DNA from: Phenylobacterium sp.
Lineage (GTDB): Bacteria > Pseudomonadota > Alphaproteobacteria > Caulobacterales > Caulobacteraceae
Assembly: GCA_028698405.1 (NCBI GenBank)
Contig: JAQVDF010000018.1
Location: 1-11,692, forward strand
Reading direction: 5' to 3'
DNA: 11,692 nt
Positions 6,619-11,692 of the stretch are shown piece by piece (positions within the stretch are counted from its first letter, which is position 1; each line of letters starts with the position of its first letter). Below the pieces are notes generated by a model that was not told where the DNA came from, searched no databases, and was given only the letters and a program-made list of their open reading frames with translations. The translations under genes and the position numbers were made by a program.

Positions 6619-7734
6619 GTAGATCCGCTCGGCCCGGGGGCTGAGCCGCACGAGCACCTCGTGCGCCACGGTCCCCGCGGCCTGAGCGAGGTCGTCGAGA
6701 AGCACGTTCGGGCCGAGCAGCTCGGCCATCTCGCCGACCTGCACAGGCGCATCGCCCGCTTCGACGATGGTCAGATCCATGGTCACGGCCAGCAGCCGGC
6801 GCCGCGCCCCGGCCAGCCAGGCGTACCCCTGCTGCCGCGCGGCGCGGATGATGCCGTCGGTGTAGCCGGCGCCGAGCAGGGCGACGCGCGTCGGGGACTG
6901 CAGGACGAGGCCCGAGCCGTAGCCCAGGTGCTCGCCTGCGGCGACCCGCCGGATGTCCAGCACGGACGCTTCCAGACGCACGACGGTGGCGATGGCCGGG
7001 TCGGGCCGTTCCTCCGGCCCGCCGCCGTAGAGGCTGACGCCCGGGCGGACCATGTCGAAACGGTACTCGGGGCCCAGGAAGGTCCCGCCGGAGTTGGCGA
7101 AGCTGGCCCGCGCCTCCGGGAACAGCGGCCGCACGGCCGAGAACCGCGCCAGCTGCTCGCCGTTGCGCGGGTCGGAGGGATCGTGGGCGCTGCCCAGGTG
7201 ACTCATGACGAGGCCGACGTCGAGCCGGGCGAGGCGCCCCGGTGCGGCCGCGATGGCGCAGGCCTCCTCAACCGCCAGTCCCTGCCGGTTCATGCCGGTG
7301 TCGATGTGCAGGGCGCAGGGGAGGGGCGCCCCCGATCCGGCGGCGAAGGCGACCGCCGCCTCGACCTGCGGGACGGTGTTGAGCACTGGGATCAGCCGCG
7401 CGGCGGCCAGTCGCCGGCCCGCGCCGACGACCATCCCGTCGAGCACGTAGATGTCCGCACCCTGATCGCCGAGGGCCGTGCGCAGGGCATCGCCCTCCTC
7501 GAGCCGCGCGACGAAGAAGCTTCGGGCGCCCTCGCGACGCAGACGGCGGGCGACCTCGGCGGCGCCCAGACCGTAGCCGTCCGACTTCACGACCGCCGCG
7601 ACCTCGACCCCTGCCGCCACCTCGCGCAGCGTCCGGTAGTTGGCCGCCAGGGCGTCGAGATCGATGGTCAGGCGGGCGCGCGCCGACGCAGCCCCACCGG
7701 CGGCAGGGCGTTCTGCGGCTTCGGCGGCCGTGAT
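6607..7734 (-). CDS. alr: Alanine racemase (start codon uncertain, no ATG/GTG/TTG before the conserved N-terminus)
   Basis: This PLP enzyme converts L-alanine to D-alanine for peptidoglycan precursors in the cytoplasm. Numbered from an ATC at 7732-7734, the first barrel strand reads RLTIDLDALAANYRTLR (21-37). The PLP lysine is K50 in VVKSDGYGLG (48-57), DTGMNRQGL contributes the barrel Arg, and the catalytic Tyr is Y291 in GAGYTDG. MDLTIV is the conserved Met region at 319-324. The frame is open up to 7785, yet no ATG, GTG or TTG occurs between 7621 and 7785. The first standard start is GTG at 7618-7620, which would remove 38 residues including the first strand and leave K12. ATC at 7734, one base past the dnaB stop, or CTG at 7671 are possible starts, or a base differs from the true sequence. 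Translation is probably coupled to dnaB. Confidence 0.9.
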   Translation of the reverse strand: MTAAEAAERPAAGGAASARARLTIDLDALAANYRTLREVAAGVEVAAVVKSDGYGLGAAEVARRLRREGARSFFVARLEEGDALRTALGDQGADIYVLDGMVVGAGRRLAAARLIPVLNTVPQVEAAVAFAAGSGAPLPCALHIDTGMNRQGLAVEEACAIAAAPGRLARLDVGLVMSHLGSAHDPSDPRNGEQLARFSAVRPLFPEARASFANSGGTFLGPEYRFDMVRPGVSLYGGGPEERPDPAIATVVRLEASVLDIRRVAAGEHLGYGSGLVLQSPTRVALLGAGYTDGIIRAARQQGYAWLAGARRRLLAVTMDLTIVEAGDAPVQVGEMAELLGPNVLLDDLAQAAGTVAHEVLVRLSPRAERIYLGG

Positions 7735-7735
7735 C

Positions 7736-9229
7736 TCAGTCGTCGTCGTGATAGCGGCCGTCCCGGGCGAGGTTGCCGAACTTGGTCAGGTCTTCGTTGA
7801 ACGCGAGCTTGACGGTGCCGATCGGGCCGTGCCGCTGCTTGCCGATGATGATCTCGGCGATGCCGCGCACCTGGTCCATCTGCTCCTGCCACTTGAAGTG
7901 CTCTTCGGTGTTCTCGCGCGGCTCTGCGCGGCCGAGATAGTAGCTCTCCCGGTAGACGAACATCACCACGTCCGCGTCCTGCTCGATCGAGCCGGATTCC
8001 CGCAGGTCCGAAAGCTGGGGCTTCTTGTCCTCGCGGTTCTCCACCTGACGCGAGAGCTGCGAGAGGGCGATGACCGGGACGTGCAGCTCCTTGGCCAGGG
8101 CCTTCAGGCTCTGGGTGATGAAGCTGACCTCCTGCACTCGGTTGTCGCTGCGGGCGCCTTCCCCGGCGGTCACCAGCTGCAGGTAGTCGACGATGATCAG
8201 GTCCAGGCCCACCGAGCGCTTCAGGCGCCGCGCCCGTGCGGCCAGCTTGGCGATCGAGATGCCGCCGGTGGCGTCGATGTAGAGCGGGGCGTCCTGGATA
8301 TCGAAGGCGGCGTCGCGCACCCGTCCGAACTCGACGGCGTCGATCTCGCCTTTGCGCAGGCGGTCCCCGGAGACGCCCGACTGCTCGGCCAGCATCCGCA
8401 TGGCCAGCTGTTCGGGGCTCATTTCCAGCTGGAAGAGGGCCACCACCCCGCCGGAGACGGTCTTGCGGCCGCCGTCCGGCTGCGGGTCGAAGGCGTAGTT
8501 CTTGGCCACGTTGAAGGCGATGTTGGTGGCAAGGGCCGTCTTACCCATCGAAGGACGGGCGGCGATGATCAGCAGGTCCGACGGGTGCAGGCCGCCGAGC
8601 TTGCGGTCGAGGTCGATCAGGCCGGTGGACAGGCCCGCCAGCCCGCCGGCGCGGCCGTGCGCCTCGGCGGCCATCGCCACCGCCCCGCGCAGGGCTTCGG
8701 AGAATGGTACGAAGCCCTGGCTCTGGCCGCCGCTCTCGGCGAGCGCGTAGAGGGCCTGTTCGGCCCGTTCGATCTGGTCGGTGGCGGTGAGCTCGGGGTC
8801 GGGCGTCTGGGCGGCGACGGCGATGTCGCCGCCGATGCGGATCAGGTCCCGTCGCAGGGCCGCGTCGTAGATCGCCCTGGCGTAGTCGTAGGCGTTGGCC
8901 GCCGGCGGGGCGCGGTCCACCAGATCGGCGAGATAGCGGACGCCGCCCAGCTCCTCGAAGCTGGGATCGCGGGCGAACTGCTCGGCCAGCAGGATGGGCT
9001 CTGCGAGCTGGCCCTTGCGGATGTGGGTCTCGATGGCCGCGTACAGGCGGGCGTGGAAGGGCTCGAAGAAGTGGCGCGACTGCAGGTTGTCGCCGATCCG
9101 CTCGAAGGCGGCGTTGTCGTACAGCAGGATGCCCAGCAGCGCCTGCTCGGCCTCCACGTTGGCCGGTGCATGCGCGATCTGGGTGTCGTTGTGGGCGGAA
9201 CGAAGATCGAGAGCCGGGACGATAGCCAT
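7736..9229 (-). CDS. dnaB: Replicative DNA helicase DnaB
   Basis: This is the hexameric ring helicase that unwinds DNA at the replication fork and recruits primase. It has 497 residues from ATG 9229, or 499 from a GTG at 9233-9235. In 499 numbering: the N-terminal collar domain (ANVEAEQALLG at 25-35, to about 130), a linker, then the RecA-like motor with Walker A ARPSMGKT (226-233), FQLEMSPEQL (268-277), Walker B LIIVDYLQL (346-354) and SQLSRQVENREDKKPQLSDL (392-411). YRESYY follows at 428-433 and GKQRHGPIGT at 465-474. A 15-residue insert near 248-262, before the LEMS motif, is typical of alphaproteobacterial DnaB; no intein is present. There is no Shine-Dalgarno before either start. A lone GCTATC -10-like element at 9237-9244, with no -35, would give a nearly leaderless mRNA. 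The stop is one base from the possible alr ATC. Confidence 0.98.
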   Translation of the reverse strand: MAIVPALDLRSAHNDTQIAHAPANVEAEQALLGILLYDNAAFERIGDNLQSRHFFEPFHARLYAAIETHIRKGQLAEPILLAEQFARDPSFEELGGVRYLADLVDRAPPAANAYDYARAIYDAALRRDLIRIGGDIAVAAQTPDPELTATDQIERAEQALYALAESGGQSQGFVPFSEALRGAVAMAAEAHGRAGGLAGLSTGLIDLDRKLGGLHPSDLLIIAARPSMGKTALATNIAFNVAKNYAFDPQPDGGRKTVSGGVVALFQLEMSPEQLAMRMLAEQSGVSGDRLRKGEIDAVEFGRVRDAAFDIQDAPLYIDATGGISIAKLAARARRLKRSVGLDLIIVDYLQLVTAGEGARSDNRVQEVSFITQSLKALAKELHVPVIALSQLSRQVENREDKKPQLSDLRESGSIEQDADVVMFVYRESYYLGRAEPRENTEEHFKWQEQMDQVRGIAEIIIGKQRHGPIGTVKLAFNEDLTKFGNLARDGRYHDDD

Positions 9230-9318
9230 GTCCACATCGATAGCCGAACAGCGCGGGAGGCGCTCTGCGTCAGGGCGCCGTCATCCCCAGGAATTCAGCG
9301 TGGCTGTGGACGAGATGC

Positions 9319-9705
9319 TCAAGCTTGCGGGGAAGCCGGGGACAGATTCAGCCACGACAGCCGCTCCTCCGCGAACGCATCCTCTTGAGGCGGAAACGAT
9401 TCCGGGGAGTCAAACGCCCCGACATGGACGTGGATCTCGTCCGGCCAGCGGTCACCCTCATAGGTAAGCGTCGAACCACACTGGGCGCAAAAGCCGCGCA
9501 GGACGCCGGGCGAGGAGGCGAAGCGGCTCGGGCGGCCGCTGGTGAACATCAGATGGTCTTTGGCGAAGCCCGCATAGGCCGATACCGGCGCGCCGGTGTG
9601 GCGGCGGCAGCTTCGGCAGTGGCAGTAGCCCGTCCACTTCGGCGGTCCCTTCGCCTCGAAGCGGACGGCGCCGCACAGGCAGCCGCCGGTATGCACCTCG
9701 CTCAT
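9319..9705 (-). CDS. GFA family zinc-binding protein (glutathione-dependent formaldehyde-activating-like)
   Basis: This is a 128-residue small cytoplasmic protein of the Gfa/CENP-V fold. All expected zinc ligands are present: C9 and C11 (GGCLCGAVRF at 7-16), C28, C30 and C33 (CHCRSC), and C73 and C76 (FCAQCGSTL at 72-80). The C-terminal part HVHVGAFDSPESF ending in LSWLNL is typical. Some family members speed the spontaneous addition of formaldehyde to glutathione, but most are uncharacterised, so the name does not establish formaldehyde chemistry here. It lies 113 bases after the rplI stop, past a strong terminator, so it probably has its own promoter, though none is convincing. The Shine-Dalgarno is weak. 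Its stop is 89 bases before the dnaB start, with no clear terminator between. Confidence 0.93.
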   Translation of the reverse strand: MSEVHTGGCLCGAVRFEAKGPPKWTGYCHCRSCRRHTGAPVSAYAGFAKDHLMFTSGRPSRFASSPGVLRGFCAQCGSTLTYEGDRWPDEIHVHVGAFDSPESFPPQEDAFAEERLSWLNLSPASPQA

Positions 9706-9756
9706 GGCCGGAAGCCTACTCCGCCGAGGTCGGACGGCACAGCGTCGCCGGACATG

Positions 9757-9787
9757 AAAACGGCGCGGGCCTTGCGACCCGCGCCGT
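9757..9787 (-). terminator. Rho-independent terminator of the rpsF-rpsR-rplI operon
   Basis: ACGGCGCGGG (9760-9769) and CCCGCGCCGT (9778-9787) are perfect inverted copies. On the minus strand the inner bases extend the stem by a U-G and a C-G pair, closing on a GCAA tetraloop, for 12 pairs in all. The stem runs directly into TTTT (9757-9760 read on the minus strand). It starts 26 bases past the rplI stop, and separates the ribosomal operon from the GFA gene. Confidence 0.9.
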
Positions 9788-9812
9788 GCTCACTCTCCAA
9801 TGGCGGTAAGCC

Positions 9813-10400
9813 TCAGGCTTCCACGCCGTAGTCGGCCTGTTGCTGGCCGGCGCCGCCCTCGAGGAGTTCGGCGGCGGCCTGGTCGGCCGCCAGACGTTCT
9901 TCCTCGAACTGGCTGGCGATCACGTTCTCGCCGCGCGCCTGACGTTCGGCCTCGTCCTGGCTGCGGGCGATGTTCAGCGTCACCGTCACGACGACTTCGG
10001 CGTGCAGGCGGACCTTCACCTCGTGCATGCCCAGCGTCTTGATCGGCTTGTCGAGGACGACCATGGAGCGGTCGACCTTGCCGCCTTCGGCGTTGACCGC
10101 ATCGGCGACGTCCCGGCCGGTGACCGAGCCGTAGAGCTGGCCGCTCTCGCCGGCTTGGCGGATCAGGATGTAGGGCGTGCCGTCGAGCTTCTCGCCGGCC
10201 TTGGCCGCGGCTTCGCGGGCCTTGGCGTTGCGGGCCTCGATCTCGGCGCGCTGGCCCTCGAAGACCTTCATGTTGGCTTCGTTGGCGCGCAGGGCCTTCT
10301 GGCGCGGCAGCAGGTAGTTGCGGGCGTAGCCGTCCTTCACGGTCACGACGTCGCCGAGACCGCCCCAGCCTTCCACGCGCTCAAGGAGGATCACTTTCAT
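9813..10400 (-). CDS. rplI: 50S ribosomal protein L9
   Basis: This 195-residue protein of the large subunit binds 23S rRNA near the base of the L1 stalk and helps maintain reading frame. The N-terminal domain has the family signature ([19 protein letters not shown] at 1-19, then [11 protein letters not shown] near 22-32). A long connecting helix follows at about 40-72, then the C-terminal rRNA-binding domain to about 148. The remaining 45 or so residues are an Ala/Glu/Gln-rich tail absent from the 149-residue E. coli protein but usual in alphaproteobacteria. A near-ideal AAGGAGG (10408-10414) lies seven bases before the ATG and overlaps the rpsR stop, only 12 bases upstream. Third and last gene of the operon, followed by a strong terminator. 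Confidence 0.98.
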   Translation of the reverse strand: MKVILLERVEGWGGLGDVVTVKDGYARNYLLPRQKALRANEANMKVFEGQRAEIEARNAKAREAAAKAGEKLDGTPYILIRQAGESGQLYGSVTGRDVADAVNAEGGKVDRSMVVLDKPIKTLGMHEVKVRLHAEVVVTVTLNIARSQDEAERQARGENVIASQFEEERLAADQAAAELLEGGAGQQQADYGVEA

Positions 10401-10412
10401 GGGGTGGCCTCC

Positions 10413-10697
10413 TTATTTCACGACGTAGGGGAGCAGGGCCAGGAAGCGGGCGCGCTTGATGGCCTTGGCCAGTTCGCGCTGCTTCTTGGCCGACACGGCG
10501 GTGATCCGCGAGGGCACGATCTTGCCCCGTTCGGAGACGTAGCGCTGCAGCAGCTTGACGTCCTTGTAGTCGATCTTCGGCGCGTTGGCGCCCGAGAACG
10601 GGCAGACCTTCCGGCGGCGGAAGAACGGGCGGCGCGGCGCGCTCGGGGCGGCGGTGGCCGGAGCGGCGGGCGCGGCGACGGTGGTTTCGTCGGTCAT
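10413..10697 (-). CDS. rpsR: 30S ribosomal protein S18
   Basis: This 94-residue protein of the small-subunit platform pairs with S6 on 16S rRNA. The conserved core from about residue 23 includes [20 protein letters not shown], then [20 protein letters not shown], and ends in [10 protein letters not shown]; it is nearly identical to other Caulobacterales. A single Cys remains of the zinc-ribbon Cys set seen in some S18 proteins, so zinc binding is not expected. The first 20 residues are an Ala/Pro/Thr-rich extension. The start at 10695-10697 is preceded by GGGAG six bases upstream, which overlaps the rpsF stop ten bases away. A further 20 residues open upstream in frame lie inside rpsF and are not conserved. 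Confidence 0.98.
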   Translation of the reverse strand: MTDETTVAAPAAPATAAPSAPRRPFFRRRKVCPFSGANAPKIDYKDVKLLQRYVSERGKIVPSRITAVSAKKQRELAKAIKRARFLALLPYVVK

Positions 10698-10707
10698 TGG
10701 CGACTCC

Positions 10708-11100
10708 CTAGGCCGAGGCTTGCTGCTGACGTTCGGCGCGGTCGCCGAAGTCTTCACGCGGCCGCTCGCGTTCGCGATCGCGGCGAGCCAGGATCGGCGA
10801 CAGCTCCAGGTCGAGCTCGTCGACGCGCACGGTCATGAAGCGCAGCACGTCTTCGTTGATCGACAGCTGCCGCTCCATCTCCTTCACCGCCGCCGGCGGG
10901 GCGTCGATGGCGAGCAGGGAGTAGTGGCCCTTGCGGTTCTTCTTGATGCGGTAGGTGAGGTTCCGAAGGCCCCAGTACTCGATCTTGGCGACGGCGCCGC
11001 CGTTTTCTTCGATGAGCGACTTGAGGGTGTCGTTGAGGGCTTCGGCCTGCTGCGGCGAGATATCCTGCCGCGTGATGACGACGTGTTCGTATAGCGCCAT
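10708..11100 (-). CDS. rpsF: 30S ribosomal protein S6
   Basis: This 130-residue small-subunit platform protein forms a heterodimer with S18. The ferredoxin-like core starts [20 protein letters not shown] (1-20) and contains the family motif [18 protein letters not shown] (43-60). After about residue 103 the tail is highly charged (Arg/Glu/Asp) and then Gln/Ala-rich, as is common in alphaproteobacteria. S6 tails can be modified by glutamate ligases (RimK) in some bacteria, but this tail does not end in the E. coli-type Glu-Glu. AAGGA lies five bases before the ATG. First gene of the S6-S18-L9 operon; the 202 bases upstream hold a promoter candidate and a structured leader. Confidence 0.98.
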   Translation of the reverse strand: MALYEHVVITRQDISPQQAEALNDTLKSLIEENGGAVAKIEYWGLRNLTYRIKKNRKGHYSLLAIDAPPAAVKEMERQLSINEDVLRFMTVRVDELDLELSPILARRDRERERPREDFGDRAERQQQASA

Positions 11101-11240
11101 GGGCGTCCTTCTTCCGGTGACGGAGGGCGGCGCGTCCGGCGGCGGAAGTCCGCCGGAAACGATGGCTCTGGCCGCGGCGGTGCGGGATGAACTCCCGACC
11201 CTTTTGGAGGCTCCGCGTCAGACCGCCTTCCAGGAAAGCG
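11101..11240 (-). promoter_or_regulatory. Structured rpsF mRNA leader, possible S6:S18 autoregulatory element
   Basis: The predicted rpsF leader (about 138 nt) holds two clear stems. CGGGA/TCCCG with a five-base loop lies at 11183-11197. TCCGGCG/CGCCGGA with a nine-base loop lies at 11135-11157 and can be exchanged for GGCGG/CCGCC with a four-base loop at 11141-11154. CACCG occurs next to each structure. The S6:S18 complex is known to bind an rpsF leader hairpin and repress translation in many bacteria, and a competing pair of stems this close to the start would suit that. I cannot place the exact conserved CCG bulge, so assignment to that motif is an inference. Confidence 0.35.
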
Positions 11241-11244
11241 GGGG

Positions 11245-11273
11245 CAAATAGGCGAAAACCGCCGCAATGGCAA
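11245..11273 (-). promoter_or_regulatory. Candidate rpsF operon promoter
   Basis: On the minus strand TTGCCA (11268-11273), one mismatch from TTGACA, is followed after exactly 17 bases by TATTTG (11245-11250). It starts 30 bases past the stop codon of the upstream secreted-protein gene. Transcription would begin near 11238, giving a leader of about 138 nt before rpsF. Confidence 0.45.
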
Positions 11274-11302
11274 GGTCGGCGGGCCCTTTCCGCCTTCGCC
11301 GC

Positions 11303-11656
11303 TCAGCGCAGTTCGACCGTCTTGCCGTCCACGGTGATCCGCTCGACCCGCATCTCGGAGGAGCCGTCGACGCGCGGATAGCCCTCCAGCGTCACCGGCC
11401 TGCCGGATATCAGCATCTCTCGGGTCAGGCCGCGGGACTGCATCCTGGCCACCGGCGCCGGCACGACGCCCCAGGTGCGGCCCTGGTAGCCGACCTTGGC
11501 GCTGCCGTGCGGATTGCCCCAGACGACGTCGCTGAGCCGGGCGGTGTGCCTGATCACCTTGTCGATGTCGTAGGAGCTCCAGCCGTGGTGGGCGAGGGCT
11601 GCGGCGGGGACGAGAAGTGCGGCGCTGAAGGCCGCGACGGAGAGGGTCCGGGACAT
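11303..11656 (-). CDS. DUF6152-type small exported protein, His-His mature N-terminus
   Basis: This is a 117-residue protein with a Sec signal peptide: R3, a hydrophobic stretch at 5-19, then ALA (20-22) as the signal peptidase I site. Cleavage after A22 leaves HHGWSSYD as the mature N-terminus. The 95-residue remainder is a small beta-rich periplasmic domain with WGNPHGS (46-52), APVARMQSRGL (67-77) and GYPRVDG (92-98), ending in ITVDGKTVELR. This pattern fits the DUF6152 family of unknown function. The paired N-terminal His residues and H50 could bind a metal such as copper; that is inference, as no metal-handling gene is in view. CGGAGG lies six bases before the ATG, so the start is secure. 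It precedes the ribosomal operon on the same strand but is probably a separate unit. Confidence 0.85.
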   Translation of the reverse strand: MSRTLSVAAFSAALLVPAAALAHHGWSSYDIDKVIRHTARLSDVVWGNPHGSAKVGYQGRTWGVVPAPVARMQSRGLTREMLISGRPVTLEGYPRVDGSSEMRVERITVDGKTVELR

Positions 11657-11692
11657 GGCGTGCCTCCGTGTGGAAGCCCGCGTGCTACCTCA

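Noticed and set aside
7732..7741. A DnaB-Alr fusion made by +1 frameshifting at the dnaB stop
   Set aside because: A +1 shift at GAC-TGA would join the frames, but the UGA-G context and lack of an upstream stimulatory Shine-Dalgarno do not resemble the release factor 2 site, and both enzymes work as separate proteins.
9236..9318. A full -35/-10 promoter for dnaB
   Set aside because: CTGACG is present but 25 bases from the only -10-like element, outside usual spacing, so no promoter is called.
7640..9388. A 582-codon open frame on the plus strand opposite dnaB
   Set aside because: Shadow of dnaB: low-complexity translation, no domain, and a real helicase on the other strand.
10698..10757. 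A longer S18 starting 20 codons upstream
   Set aside because: It would lie inside rpsF, is not conserved, and lacks the clear Shine-Dalgarno that precedes 10697.

Overview
The window is a GC-rich stretch (roughly two thirds G+C by eye) of an alphaproteobacterial chromosome. It is most likely from the order Caulobacterales (Caulobacter/Phenylobacterium-like), judged from the S18 sequence, the long alanine-rich tails of L9 and S18, the DnaB insert and the gene order. I identify twelve certain or near-certain protein genes plus one small secreted protein. Nearly all are housekeeping genes, and all but one lie on the minus strand. I see no mobile element, CRISPR array, rRNA or tRNA. I found no new multi-gene system; the interesting points are local oddities.

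Layout, read in the direction of minus-strand transcription (right to left). (1) 11303-11656: a small exported DUF6152-type protein whose predicted mature N-terminus is His-His. (2) 11100 down to 9813: the ribosomal operon rpsF-rpsR-rplI. It has a promoter candidate and a structured leader upstream, and a strong intrinsic terminator with a GCAA tetraloop downstream. (3) 9705-9319: a GFA-family zinc-binding protein. (4) 9229 down to 6607: replicative helicase dnaB followed at once by alanine racemase alr. The alr frame has no ATG, GTG or TTG upstream of its conserved N-terminus.

(5) 5413-6603 is the only plus-strand gene. It encodes a five-helix Yip1-type membrane protein with a coiled coil and an extra C-terminal domain of unknown function, and it meets alr tail to tail with 3 bases between stop codons. 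(6) A 129-base divergent intergenic region carries a perfect 10-bp inverted repeat with one arm in each 5' leader. (7) 5283 down to 49: a tightly packed run, radA - cvpA - purF - SBF-like transporter - SDR oxidoreductase. It has ATGA overlaps at cvpA/purF and transporter/SDR, an 8-base gap at radA/cvpA and a 48-base gap at purF/transporter.

Together the genes cover translation (S6, S18, L9), replication and recombination (DnaB, RadA), peptidoglycan precursor supply (Alr) and the first committed step of purine synthesis (PurF with CvpA). The transporter and SDR at the end of the purF operon have no known link to purine synthesis and are the least explained members of that operon.
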